In this document: positions 45,522 through 56,600 of the stretch, piece by piece
Layout of the letters: the number at the start of each line of letters is the position of its first letter
How positions within the stretch are numbered: position 1 is the first letter of the stretch
NCBI GenBank assembly: GCA_963556255.1
Contig: OY744605.1
Location: 8,910,873-8,974,872 of the forward strand
Length of the DNA stretch: 64,000 nucleotides
DNA from: Allolobophora icterica
Taxonomy: Eukaryota > Annelida > Clitellata > Crassiclitellata > Lumbricidae
Direction of reading: 5' to 3'
Notes under the pieces: model-generated
Database searches by the model: none
What the model saw: the letters and a program-made list of their open reading frames with translations, nothing else
Told to the model about the DNA's origin: nothing
Made by a program: the position numbers and the translations under genes

Positions 45522-47432
45522 TATGACTAAATTAAAAGTATTATTACTGTGTTAGTATCACAACTTGCTCTTGAGTGTGTAGTTAGTATGCTTGTCAACT
45601 CTGTTACCCGTCAACTCTGTTACGAGCCTTTGACACTTTTAAACAGTTTCTAAGTTTTATACGAAGACGATAAGTGTCATACACTCAAATAGTGTGCATC
45701 ACATATAAGTACTCCTGCAAGTTTAATTACTATGTGAGTTCTGGTTATGTGTCTACAGCTGAATCTATGTCATGCTTTCTATGCATAGTACACAATATTT
45801 GTTATGATTATTGTTTAATAAATATATTGGCTATTTTTCAGTTTCATTTTTGATGTTATTTTAACATGGGGACACTTATTGTTACTAGAAACACCATCCT
45901 TTTAAATATGTAATAACTTCTACCTACCCACCTACTACCATGTTTGTCGGTTACAGGGTTGACAAGTTAACGACAGACATACTAACTTTGACGTGGATCA
46001 CATCTCTATGAGTAGTCTTTAAGCCTGCATATTTTGCATCAAACCCCACCAGTATCATATTTATCCAAATACCACGTCAAAGTTTCTTGAAAAAATACTT
46101 CAAAAAATATTTTTCAACAGTCTGATTTGAACCAAATTGCAGGAATGACCCAGTTATTCTGCAAGTTCGATATCGATAAGGACACTTTAAAAACCTTTAA
46201 CAAATTTCTTAGTAGGCCTAATATTGACTGAGCTACATCAATAAGTTCACTTCGAACGCGGAATTTCCATTCTAAAAATAGAATACGTTCCTGCTAACGA
46301 ACTTAATACCGCTTCGACCCTTAGAATCACATTTCATCCTAAATTTACTTGCATAATCGTAATGTCACTAGCCCACGATCTCACGTGCAGACATGATCAT
46401 TACAATATTGCTTTGCATCAGCAAATAATACGCTTCATAAACATAACTATTGTTAACGATGTTCGCCTAGCCATCCGGATCGTATTTGTCAACGGATTAG
46501 ATTTCGCACGTAAGTAATGCGAAATTGCATCCTGGCAACAGAAGTGGGCGTGGCCGGATCGTTTTTGTTGCCGGATAGTATTTCGCATGACACGCCCACT
46601 TCTGTTGCCAGGATGCAATTTCGCATGACTTGCGTGCGAAATCTAATCCGTTGACAAATACGATCCGGATGGCTAGGCATACATCGTTAACAATTGTTCT
46701 GTTTATGAAGTGTATTACTCGCTGATGCAAAGAAATATTGCAATTCATGCCTGCAAGTGGGATCGTGGGCTAGTGACATTACGATTACGCAAGTAAATTT
46801 AGGATAAAACGTGATTCTTAGGGGCGAAGCGGTATGAAGTTCGTAAGCAGGAAAGTATTCTATTTTTAGAATGGAAATTCCGCGTTCGAAGTGAACTTAT
46901 TGATGTAGCTCAGTTATATTTTACTAAGAAATTTGTAAAAGGTTTTTAAAGTGTCCTTATCGATATCGAACTTGCAGAATAACTATGGTAGGCCAACTTA
47001 ATGGTATTCCTGAGGCCGAACGATGACAACTGACGCAGGATCAATTCCCAATTATTATCTGTTAATGAATTAAGCTCACCCTAGGGGCCTCATTAATCAG
47101 TTGGCCTGCGTGTGTTACTCTGTGTGCGACTGTGGTCAAGGGCATATAGAAATAAGAAAAGTACTTAGTTAGTGTTGTAATAACTTTGCAAGTGATGTAG
47201 CACTTCCAATCACGTGTTGCTGTTTTGCCAAATGCCTTGAAGCTCAGTGACATTTTGGTTTTGTTAGCCTACTTGTTGAAGATGTCATAGTCACTGAATG
47301 GTAACATCTGTTAAAAGGAGTTCTGTCAAGTTGAGTTGAAGATATTTTGTTTTTTCTCGCTTGATAGTTGTGTGGATCAAAAGATCACACAAAGTGACAT
47401 ACTGCACTCATGATCAAAGTCCATATGTAATC

Positions 47433-47680
47433 AGGGGCGTAACTTTGGTCTAAAAATGGGTACCAGTTTCTTACATACACGAAGCAAGGCTGAGACTGCG
47501 ATCTATGGGAAGGCTCAATAATAAAATATTGACTGGTATTGAACGCCTCTGAGTAGCCCTCATGAAGAGGCGCTATATAAATGTCCTAATGAATTGTTTA
47601 AAAAGTGGGGGTACGGTACCCCTCAGTCCAAAAAGTGTGGGGTACGGGTACCCCTCATACCCCACAAATTACGCCTCTAG
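47433..47680 (-). mobile_element. hAT-type element in right palindrome arm
   Basis: Mirror of 42718-42969, ends caggggcgtaactttggtc and acaaattacgcctcta, flanked by atgtaat on both sides. Confidence 0.75.
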
Positions 47681-48507
47681 ATGTAATGTCCATGTGCTGT
47701 ACAAATTACAGGCAATTGCGACTCCTACCAGTGACTTTTCATTATTCAGTGAGGCCATCGGATTATCTTCGTCTGGTCATACCTAAATCACCTCAATCAA
47801 TCAATCAATCCTTTTAGTGAAGCCATTTTTTGAAGTACAAGGAAAATACAGCATAAAGTTTGAACTTTGGCAACACGAGGAGACCCAAAAGGGATCTTGA
47901 TCCCGCTTAGCAGCCTTTTAGCAGGGCCACCTAGTTAACATTTAGGCCTATCGTAATACAAGTTAATGGCAGCACAATCAATACTTTGAACGGTAACATG
48001 ATGACTAACATCGATCAAGTTATATGACCAACAGGTAAAAAAGAAACAATAACAGAACTCTTAACTAAAGAACTTAACTATCAGTACACTGGATTCCAAC
48101 TAAAGTATAAAGATCACATCTACTAAATGCTGACAACTTGACTGATTTATGTTGCTGTTTATTTCCACCCTAGCGCCATGTAAATATGAATTTTCTTCTG
48201 TGATTGGTGTTTCTTATTTGGGATTTATTACATAGACTGTCCGCATGTTGTTTGGCCGCATGACACGACGTGATATTATAAGGACTTTCGAGTCTATTGT
48301 GTTAAGGTTCTTGTTGAGAGGTCTTGTGGTGGTGGAAAGTAGGTCATCGGTGGAATACCGCATTGAGCAAATAACCCGGATCATATCTGTCAATGAAAAG
48401 GAGGCTCCGGGCGTCTACGCTGCTATGTGACATCATAGGTCACGGGAACCAATGACACAAGGTTTCGGATCGTTTTTGTTGCCGGATAATATTTCGCAGT
48501 ACACCGG

Positions 48508-48830
48508 CACCTCCAAATCCAGGCCTGCCAGGCGATCCTTGGTCTGCATTCACCTACACGGTTGACCTCTCTCTGTCTCTCTGTCTCTATCTATCTGTCT
48601 CTCTGTCTCTGTTTATCTCTGGCTGGCTGCAGGGGTCCGACAATGGACAGCAGGCCTACGGGCTTCTTATGCCCAACTCATGGTCGCCTTCATGCCTGAC
48701 CCCAGCCAGTGACGGAGGATTGGGGGAGGGTTATACTTCCTCATTCTCAAGTGATAAAGTGCGGGAAATTGATTTGACTCTGCTACGGTTACCAGTGTTT
48801 AATAATATAATGATGACAATTACTTAGAAC
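48508..48830. other. CT-rich stretch, no gene
   Basis: 48555-48620 is ctgt/ctct-rich; the flanking sequence ggcctgccaggcgatccttg and ggacagcaggcctacgggct looks like retroelement-derived sequence but I cannot assign it. Confidence 0.35.
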
Positions 48831-48989
48831 CAGAGGCGTCTACACCATAGAAACCTTGGAGCAAATGCTCCATCCAAAATATAGGGGGATCTGTCAGTAT
48901 GTGTGCCACCATTTTAGGGGGGAAGGAAGGGGAAGAAGAGGGGGAAAGGGGAAGTTGCTCCAATGACTTAGGGGGGATAGACGCTCCTG
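48831..48989 (+). mobile_element. hAT-type MITE (CAGAGGCGTCTA ends), copy 2, TSD CTTAGAAC
   Basis: Exact CTTAGAAC at 48823-48830 and 48990-48997. 159 bp, same interior as 28315-28482. No coding capacity. Confidence 0.9.
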
Positions 48990-48999
48990 CTTAGAACTA

Positions 49000-49191
49000 G
49001 CTGTAACCGTGAAAAATCACGGTATATAAAACAATTATTGTAGTGATAACAATGAAGTTTACTTTTTTTAAATCTATGGTCTGAAGTACATTTTATTAAA
49101 GTTAATTTACGTTCCGTGATCTGTCACGGGTTAAATTTGAACTAAGTTTCCGAACTAAATTTACATAACGTGATTTTTCACGGGTTACAGC
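49000..49191 (+). mobile_element. MITE with GCTGTAACC ends in a TA site
   Basis: TA at 48998-48999 and 49192-49193. Ends GCTGTAACCGTGAAAAATCA and its inverse. Each end also contains the self-complementary word ccgtgaaaaatcacgg or a close variant. 192 bp, no coding capacity. It inserted 1 bp after the TSD of the neighbouring hAT (48831-48989). Confidence 0.8.
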
Positions 49192-49269
49192 TAGACATAT
49201 ACTGAATATCTATAGGTGTATATATATGTGTGTGTATATATATACAGACAAATATAGGTAAATATATAC

Positions 49270-49690
49270 CTATATTTCCTCCTATTGTTCCACATTCTCA
49301 CAGCTTAAGACCTAGACAGCATGATTTCTCTTTGCCTTTTAAGGATAATAGAAATTTTATTTCTAGGGCCTTGTATAGTTACATTAAAACTTTGTAATGT
49401 TCTCTCCAAATAGATTTTTTTGGTAAACTGATTGATTAATATTATAGCTTATTAATATTAGTGCTGTTATTATTATTAACAATAGTAATGATAATATTAA
49501 TACTAATATTTCTTTCTCTTAAGAAAGATTCTTTTCTTTCTAGGGTCATGTTTAATATTCTAAATGATTTATCTTAAAAGATTTGTATAAAGCTTCATTG
49601 TTGTATCCTCGTTTTAACATGCTTCTTGATTTTGATTGTAATGGTTTGCAGTGTGTCAAACTACTATTTTGTAATAAACGAATACTTACT
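49270..49690 (+). pseudogene. LINE 3' end
   Basis: A plus frame reads FPPIVPHSHSLRPRQHDFSL, then PFKDNRNFISRALYSYIKTL, to a stop at 49399. This is the LRpR.h.f.LP.kd.rNFi.R.Ly..iy tail seen at the C-terminus of some invertebrate non-LTR retrotransposon proteins. The AT-rich 3' region ends ttttgtaataaacgaatact, where another element begins (49694). Confidence 0.65.
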
Positions 49691-49693
49691 TAT

Positions 49694-50047
49694 CAGTGTT
49701 TAATCTAGACGTCTTTGGGGGGATGTCCCCCCAGGATTTGTGTTTCGCCCCAGAGGCCAGCAATATTACAATGTAGAGACCTTTAGGGGAGGAAAATTCC
49801 CCCCACGATAGATGTGGATACATGGTTTTCCCCCAGAGAGATGAATTCCTAAAAAAAGTCATCTACCTTTTTCAGAGAGTAATTGCTGTAGAAAAAGTTA
49901 CAAATCGGGCGAAGGACTAAAAAAAAGATGAAATTAGGAAAAGTCTGAAACTTTTTCAATATGGATTAAAAAAATCTTGTCTAAATTCTTTGCTCCCCCA
50001 GGAACCTTGTTTCCCCTCCCAGAAGAGGGGGACTAGATTAAACACTG
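49694..50047 (+). mobile_element. hAT-like MITE (CAGTGTTTAATCTAG ends)
   Basis: Ends CAGTGTTTAATCTAG and, inverted, CTAGATTAAACACTG; cttact occurs at both flanks. The interior motif gaattcctaaaaaaa..tcat is also present at 22808 and, reversed, near 9411. Inserted at the end of the LINE tail. Confidence 0.75.
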
Positions 50048-50290
50048 CTTACTGCTTATTATGGGTGTATATACGTGTGTACATGTATGTGTATATAATT
50101 TATGTATATATGTGTATGTAGGCCTATGTGTATGTAGATGTAGGCATGTAATATATATGTAGGTATATGTATATGAGGGCACAGGTGTATGTATGTGTAT
50201 ATGAATATTATGTATGACTGTGTGTACATGCATATGTGTACATGTACAGGCGTGGGTGGATATAAATGTAGACATACATGTCCTTTCCTC
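50048..50290. repeat. TATG/TGTA-rich low-complexity stretch
   Basis: Degenerate gtatatgtatgt sequence ending in tgtagacatacatgtcc and a tc-rich tract (50280-50325). The stretch 53410-53735 is a second copy of the same arrangement. Confidence 0.8.
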
Positions 50291-50545
50291 CTCCCTCTCC
50301 TTCTCTTTCCCCTGCCTCTCATCGTCTCAAAAACCACTACAAGCCACTATAGATTGACAGTTATACATTGCAACTTGATATCATATTCTTATATTCTTCT
50401 GTTCTTCTATTGTAACTTTCTATTCCCTGAAGAAGACCGGTTCTGCTCTGTTCTCAGCCATCCTCGAAGCGAGGTTTGGCCGCGTCAAGCACAATCCTTC
50501 TCCATTGTTGTCTTTTCAGACGTTCTCAGACTTCCTTATCAGTTG

Positions 50546-50908
50546 CTAAGCTGAGAGTTCAGTCCATGTTCTGATGTTATCCAACCAATTAATTTTTGGT
50601 CTTCCTCTGGGACGAGAGCCTGGCATTGTGCCCTGGATGACCTCCTTCTCCAAACATCTCTCTTCTTTCCTCATGATGTGACCGTAGTAGGACCCTATGC
50701 CAGTTTCCTTTCCTTTACAGATTTGAGAAGATTTTCTTTCTACACCAGCAGTTTCAAGTATCCATTCATTTGTCTTTCTAGCAGTCCACGGTACTCGTAG
50801 GACAAGTCTCAGGCACTTCATCTCGAAGGCATTTATTCTTGTCTCTTCAGTTTTCCTCAAATTCCATCTCTCAAAAGAAGAACACCAACCGTTCAAAAAT
50901 AGGAACAA
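50546..50908 (-). pseudogene. LINE reverse transcriptase C-terminal region
   Basis: A 120-codon minus frame with RINAFEMKCLRLVLRVPWTA (about residues 25-44), RKTNEWILETAG, YYGHIMRKEERCLEKEVIQG (about 75-94) and RPRGRPKINWLDNI. This is the textbook order r.dAFEmkC.RrmLriPWta..tNe.iL...g......yfGHimRk...le..ii.G...GrR.RGRP...W.ddi of the region after the reverse transcriptase domain in non-LTR elements annotated as endonuclease-reverse transcriptase. The rest of ORF2 is missing, so it is a 3' fragment with an intact local frame. Confidence 0.8.
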
Positions 50909-51099
50909 AGAAATCTATACCAACTACATATTTAGTAACTATTTCAGCCTATTATAAACATGAAAATCTAAGAAACCGTTTTACATCGTCTATAGTTGAG
51001 GGACTTGCGGGTAATAATAAAACCGTAGTAACCATCGCCCTCTCCCCTCTCTTTCCCATCCTCTCTCCCTCCTTCCCTCGCTCACTTCCTCTCCCCCTC

Positions 51100-51252
51100 T
51101 CTGACTGTCTGTCTCTGACTCTCTCTCTCTCACCCTCCCGGGGAACCGTTAGATTATAACCGCCACAGATAATATCACCTGTTACGACCCTGTATCGACG
51201 AAAGATATAATCACCAACAGAGCGGATAGGGGAACACCTGCAAAGAAGCCCT
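51100..51252 (+). repeat. CT-rich tract plus dispersed tail repeat, copy 2
   Basis: Partner of 41300-41445: ctgtctctgactctctctct, then gaaccgttagattataaccg, gataatatcacctgttacga and cggataggggaacacctgca. Confidence 0.6.
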
Positions 51253-51343
51253 AAAGAGACATGATAAGGAACTAATGACCACACAACCCTATGTGTGTGT
51301 GTGGGGGGGGTGCATGTGTCTGTAGGTATATATGGCATGTATA

Positions 51344-53409
51344 TTAGGGTGTGTTTATAATTTGAAGTTTCAAATTTTATATCGGCCAGGTAATTTTTGT
51401 GTTCCACCTTGGGAATCATTAACATTTGCCAAAATATATGAAAATTGTAATAGATTTAGAACTTGCGCAAAGCCCGGGAAGAATTGTCACTTAGAAAACA
51501 ATGTGATACATTGTAAGTTTAAAAAATCGAAGCAATTTCAACACTTAAACATAAAAAATCAAGCAAAATCAAACGCAAAACCTTGAGTTCTTTGCCATTT
51601 ATATTTATTTATTACCTTTTGTGCTTTTGGGAATTTATTTTGGGTGGTACTCGACCATATTAAGAATAAAATTGCTACACTTCCTCATTTCGGACCAGGG
51701 TTTCATTGAAGAACTGCATGAAAGCCACTCCTTTCTCCGCCACATCGATCGTCACTCTTAGGGTCCTATATGATGTATTTCGCCTCACTGACTCCCATTG
51801 TTGCCGGTTTTCATAATGAATAGCGTCACCCAACAATCCAATCCAAGGATCAGAAAAAGTTTGGTGGTAGAAGTAGTGAAGAAATGGGGTAGTGCTTTTG
51901 TAGGTGGATAATGTATTAGAGGAAGTCTCTGGGGGTTCGTAAAGAATTGATCCCTGATTGTTGTGCATGCTGTAGAGTGTAGAGTGTAGACCATGCCCTG
52001 TTTTCGCCGACGGTGACTGAATCGTCAAAAGGTCGAGGCAAACCAAAGTTTCCGACAAATACCAAAGGTCTCAGGAAACTGCTCTTATGGCGACCTGTGA
52101 GACTTCCTTATCTGGATAAATATGGATTGTCTTCAAGAATTGAAGATCGAATTGACGAACACGTGAACCAGTAGGCCTACTTCGTGTAGGTTGTGGTAAG
52201 ATATACCATCCAGCCCTCTCGGGGAAATGCCTCTGGGTACCTGAACTGCGTCTATGTCCTCAATGGTTGTGCGATACCTGGCCTGATCGATTAACGGGCC
52301 AGAAGTCATGGAAGTGAATGAAGAATTTCAATTCTGGAGACCTTGCAGAATGATGCAGTTAAAACATCTCATCTAGAACAATTTCAGAAACATAATGTCG
52401 ACAGGCAAGGTTCAAGAGGTCCATTCCTGATTCAGTTTTCCAAATTGATGGAAAACGGTTGCAATGCGCCGCCTTGCAACCCGTGTCAGTCTACTCGATG
52501 TTAAATGTGTCGAACACATGACCACGGTTCTGTCTTTCAAACCCCAACTTCTGATCTCGGCCAAACACCCATCTACCATGACAGCAGCAGTCCCAGACTG
52601 GAGTCTGGGAATGGCCAATAACTTGCTCACATACTTACCAGATACCGGTAAAATCTGGCATGATCTTGCCGACCAAGTGGATAGTTTGGGAACCTTTGGA
52701 TCGAAACCTTGTCCTTTCTCACGCTGTATTTTCAAAAACTGCCGATTCCCTTCTGTCTTGCTTATGGTCATGGCATCTTGATGCGAACTATTAAAGAGAT
52801 CCTGCAAGGAATCCTTGAAGCATCGCACTTTCCCTCTTCAGTTTCAGGCTTTCTCGAAATACATTTCTTGATGTTTTGCCACTCCCTACGAAGCTTATCC
52901 CAAACATTATTCCTATGCCTCGTTGGAATCCGTGCTCTTTCCGAAATTGAAAGCACCAGAGCGACCGTTTCTTTCACCATGTCATCCACACTCTGATTCC
53001 TTTGTGTGCGAAAATTGAACAACACCCTGAGAGTTTCTCCTCGTGTAGGTACCCTTGGTAGTTAACCGAAGTAATCTTCGTTACTCCGAATCAACCAAAT
53101 CTAAGTCTTTTTCTATTCAATTTTGACACCTCACATGCGCAATAACACATTAATTTAACATAATAATTAATAACTATAAGAAGAAGATCGAAAGCATGAA
53201 GAACAGACATCGTGCTATCAAAATTTTCTTCCATAACGAGGAAGGTCACCGGGTCCTAATTTCGGTCGCCTTGCGCAAGTTCTAAATGCTCAGCTATCAA
53301 GTTATAATTTCGGATATAGAGTGTATATGTGAATAGGCATGATATTTCTAACTGGCCGTTAAAAAATCGTTGAGTTGAAAATATCACGTGTACCATAAAA
53401 ACACCCTAA
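51344..53409 (-). mobile_element. 2.07-kb element with TTAGGGTGT ends and an uncharacterised protein
   Basis: Starts TTAGGGTGTGTTTATAA and ends with the inverse ttataaaaacaccctaa-like tgtaccataaaaacacccta; atatcggccagg (51378) and aactggccgtt (53350) form a second matched pair. TGTATA flanks both ends, though in TATG-rich sequence. The inside is a decayed coding region on the minus strand (51675-53025). The arrangement is that of a DNA transposon whose protein would be the transposase. Confidence 0.6.
51675..53025 (-). pseudogene. Decayed uncharacterised protein of the TTAGGGTGT element
   Basis: Minus-strand fragments in order: an Arg/Lys-rich helical start with DDMVKETVALVLSI and VWDKLRREWQNIKKCI (53000-52880); a FKDSLQDLFNSSHQDAM and KTEGNRQFLKIQREKG piece (52815-52720); KLLAIPRLQSGTAA and LKDRTVVMCST (52630-52500); then a C-terminal part with YLSETLVCLDLL (about 52055) and DVAEKGVAFMQFFNETL (51745-51690). 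From memory this order (LFd.aH.da...i...edr.FL..Q...G; LLavPkl.sGtg; ..W.l.d.v.am.fDTtasN; ..EkGvali..f...lt..e) is that of a large uncharacterised family in cnidarian, arthropod and other invertebrate genomes. Here it has several frameshifts, the expected DTT and CRHH segments are lost, and it is dead. Confidence 0.6.
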
Positions 53410-53735
53410 TGTATATGTATGATTATGTGCGTGTATATGTATGCATGTATGTAGGTATGTGGGTGTATATATATGTATATGCATATGTATGGGTATATGT
53501 ATGTATATCTGTATATATATAAAATCATGTTTGTGCATGTGTTTGTATGTGTATGCAGATGTAAGCATATACATATTTGTATATATGCGTGTATAGGTGT
53601 ATGCATGTATGTATGTATATGTATGGGTGTAAGTATATAACTATATGTATATGTGTATATGCGCAGGCACGGGTGAATATATGTAGACAAACAGGCCCTT
53701 TCTTCCTCCCTCTCTCTCTCTCTCTATCACTGTCT
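53410..53735. repeat. TATG-rich low-complexity stretch
   Basis: Second copy of the arrangement at 50048-50290, with gtagacaaacaggccc and a tc-rich end. Confidence 0.8.
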
Positions 53736-53768
53736 ATAACCAAAACCTAAGAAAACGCAAACGAAGTT

Positions 53769-53879
<111 letters not shown>

Positions 53880-53984
53880 GCCCTTCAACGAGGAAACGCC
53901 ATCTGCCTTTCCAGAACACTGCCACCTCTATCTGAGTGACGCTGAGATGGCGCTTAAGACAATTCAACCATTATTGTTAAAAAA

Positions 53985-54212
<228 letters not shown>

Positions 54213-54329
54213 ATAACAATGTGTGGGACTTTTCCGATACTTTTGCCCGAGCTCGAGGAGTTCTAGCCTTTCCAGACACTTAACAATTTTACTAATCTTG
54301 AAGTCCCTGAGGGATCATCTTTACCTCGG

Positions 54330-54643
54330 GGCATAAATAATAGAAGAAGAAGAACAAGAAGAAGGAGAGCAGTCCCTTAAGCTAGCCCTGAGGCAGCCAT
54401 TGGTATGAAGTGTTAGAGACTTCATTTTCTTAGCCAGGACATTTTTGAGGGCAGATGGCCAGTCCTCTCCATCGGCGTCTCATCTTCCCACCGAAAGTGT
54501 ACGGCCAGTGTACTCATTAGAGCTGAGTTGGCTAGGGGCGCAGATGGAGCAGAAATCTCGAACTAAATTTCGGCTCTCTCGGGGATTTGAACCCCGACCT
54601 CTCGTTTGACAGTCCAGCGCACTAACCATTATACCATCGCTCT
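54330..54643 (-). mobile_element. tRNA-derived SINE family B, copy 2
   Basis: Reading the minus strand from 54643: agagcgatggtataatggtt (A-box), ggactgtcaa, gaggtcggggttcaaatccc (B-box), then tttctgctccatctgcgccc, gagaggactggcc and ggctaagaaaatgaagtc, ending in an agaag-type tail. The head folds better than the 15786 copy, but the shared body shows it is a SINE. Confidence 0.8.
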
Positions 54644-54655
54644 ACTATCGCGTAT

Positions 54656-54729
54656 CTTGTACTATAGTCCAAATAAAACTCCAGCAACAGCAGGCTGTCG
54701 CTGAAGCATTATTTGGACTATAGTACAAG
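54656..54729. repeat. Perfect 20-bp inverted repeat
   Basis: 54656-54675 (cttgtactatagtccaaata) is perfectly complementary to 54710-54729, with a 34-nt loop that itself contains gcaacagcaggctgtcgc. A strong hairpin, possibly a minimal foldback element. Confidence 0.85.
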
Positions 54730-55125
54730 GTCACATGCACTTATATGTCTGGGCAGGCTTGCTTAATGTACACCAAAGGTCACGCTGTACGATAGGCTGC
54801 AGTAAACAACCTCGGATACGAACAAAATCTTAATTTCCTCCCATACAAGGTCAAGTCCGGCTTGTATACTGGTTTCCAGTTGTTGAATCAAGCAAATTAA
54901 TTCACTCATGAAAATGCGTGATCACACGTGCACGCTTTTCACTCATGAAACTGCTCTTATGTGTGAATTTGAAACGCGCGCGTTGTGAATTTACACATGT
55001 GACACGCCGGTCAGAAGTGCAATCAAGATACGAATATTTGGGATTAACTGAAATTCCGGTTCCGGTCCACTATTCGGGGGTCCGCTCTATTCCGGGGATC
55101 TGCCGGAATATGCATAGATACAACA
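54730..55125. other. No recognised feature
   Basis: Includes gaaattccggttccggtcca and gggggtccgctctattccgg words, and a 110-codon frame from 54918 without motif. Nothing supportable. Confidence 0.4.
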
Positions 55126-55270
55126 TACAATCATGCATGCATACATACATACATGCATACATACATACATACATGCACGCATGCATGCATGCATGCATTC
55201 ATACATGCAATGTCATGCATGCATACATGCACGCATGCATGCATGTATGAATGTATGCGTGTATGAATGT
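55125..55270. repeat. (CATA)/(CATG)n microsatellite
   Basis: Mixed tetranucleotide tract with internal inverted symmetry (gcatgcatgcatg, atgtatgaatgtatg). Confidence 0.9.
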
Positions 55271-55544
55271 ATACATACAAACATGTACCGGTACCGAAAT
55301 TCCACAGGTCTCATTTTCAGATGGACATGTAAAGCAGACAACTTTTCCAAGTATAGCTGAGATGCTACATTCTTGCTTTCAAGACCATATCTCGTAGCAG
55401 CATTTTCAAATGGCAAATTGCAATGCATTGTCTTTTGAAGAAGGCTTTTAGGTGGATTTTTCTCTACTTTCACTGTTTCACATTGCGTCCCCACCAAATT
55501 CTGAAGTGTGTTTTTGCATAGGGCCTACATGTTTTTGCATACAT

Positions 55545-55705
55545 GTTTCAATTCAAGAGCTTCTTGTCCTCTCTCCTCTTCAGTTCCGTAGACGCTTGAA
55601 AACCTCTCTTTTTGCCGGTTTTGGCAGTGATACGGGTCGAGAGCGCCGCTGATTTGAGTGGCGCTATATAAATGTTCAATTACAATTACAATTACAATTC
55701 TGTTT
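55545..55705 (+). pseudogene. CR1/L2-like LINE 3' end
   Basis: Plus frame QFRRRLKTSLFAGFGSDTG matches the sFrr.LKt.LF C-terminus, followed by a short 3' region gtggcgctatataaatgttc and the tandem tail aattacaattacaattacaa, characteristic of L2-like elements. Confidence 0.65.
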
Positions 55706-56600
55706 CTGACAACGCTGCATAACTGGAATTGTATAATTTCCCAAATGTTTACAGGAAACATAGGGGCAGAAACTCTAGTTTGCATTCTAAGTTTCTAACA
55801 CACCAAATACGCCTATAGCCTATGTAAATGGCTCCCACTGGGTAACGTCGTCTATACCCACTCGAAGTATCATCAAGGTACTTGTGGGCCATCAACATCC
55901 ACTTGGAACCCGATACTACTTAATTTGAATAAGAAACGATCTCTAGCTTCCTTATTCAAAGATAAGCAATAGAAACTCATTTTCAAATATAGAATTTCAT
56001 GGTACATAGGGCCTAAATGATTGGTTTGATACTCGAACTAATCGCTTTTGCCCTACACAACTTACGCATGCGCGACCTTATTTAAGAAAACTAGGTCAAA
56101 TGACGCATCCGAAGAGGTCTATACGGCTAAGTAACGTTGTTATTGCAGTAAAGCGCAATAGGCAGGATTGCATAGCTGCTGCCGATCAATGCTGGTTACG
56201 TCAACTAACGGCCTAATTGATACGCCAATGCTACATACCCAAATGGCGATGCTATTTCAGCGAAGTATCATAGCCTGCACACATGTTCGGAAAAGATATA
56301 CATGCAAACGATTTGTCAGGACACGTTAGCGCAAAGTGATTTCCAGCGTGGAAAGCATCTATGCATTTTTGGCAGAATTACGAAAACGCAAGTTACCTCT
56401 CTCAACTAAAGTTTGCTGACTAAACTAAATTTTCCCTTGCAATAGCAACTTTTTATAGTTCGATAAAGTTAATCATGACAACTAAGAAAATTATAGCTAA
56501 GAAAACTCTGCAGTTTTAAGAGTGTAAGAGGTGATTCGTGCAAGCCAGCTTAGTCATAGAACACAGAATAAAATGTGATGTGTGAGGCAGAAATGACCAG
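55706..56600. other. Nonrepetitive stretch, no recognised gene
   Basis: No frame over 70 codons and no repeat I can name. Contains a few gcatgcgcg and cgtca words, similar in base composition to 37370-38331. Confidence 0.4.

Larger units (their letters stand above)
43732..46153 (+). mobile_element. 2.4-kb DNA transposon with TGGGTCATTC ends (left arm only)
   Basis: Ends TTGGGTCATTCTTCCAATTC and, inverted, CCAAATTGCAGGAATGACCC. The right arm has the empty site (ccatagttattctgc read inverted at 46973-46987). The words gtcaactctgttac and its inverse occur at least seven times (44116, 44302, 44455, 44500, 44516, 45594, 45607) and look like internal transposase-binding repeats. I found no transposase; the middle is occupied by the hAT element at 44623. 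Confidence 0.8.
41546..48507. repeat. 7-kb interrupted palindrome (inverted duplication)
   Basis: Outer arms 41546-41930 and 48124-48507 are reverse complements of almost equal length. Further arm pairs are about 42609-43730 with 46985-47795, and 46154-46552 with 46591-46985. The centre is a 38-nt loop at 46553-46590. The word gcgaaatattatccggcaac (with caaaaacgatccg) occurs at the left end (twice, 41513 and 41556), at the right end inverted (48468) and inverted in the loop (46555). Differences between arms are mostly insertions: a 2.4-kb transposon and a SINE only in the left arm. Confidence 0.85.

Noticed and set aside
41623..48430. Identical 61-codon frame at 41623-41808 (minus) and 48245-48430 (plus) as a gene pair
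   Set aside because: Both are the same stretch of the palindrome arms. The frame has no recognisable domain, and identity follows from the inverted duplication.
50952..51425. 157-codon minus frame rich in Arg/Glu/Ser
   Set aside because: It crosses the CT-rich tract and a dispersed repeat; no motif and biased composition.
54578..54643. tRNA gene on the minus strand
   Set aside because: Good boxes, but it continues into the family B SINE body. No separate terminator.
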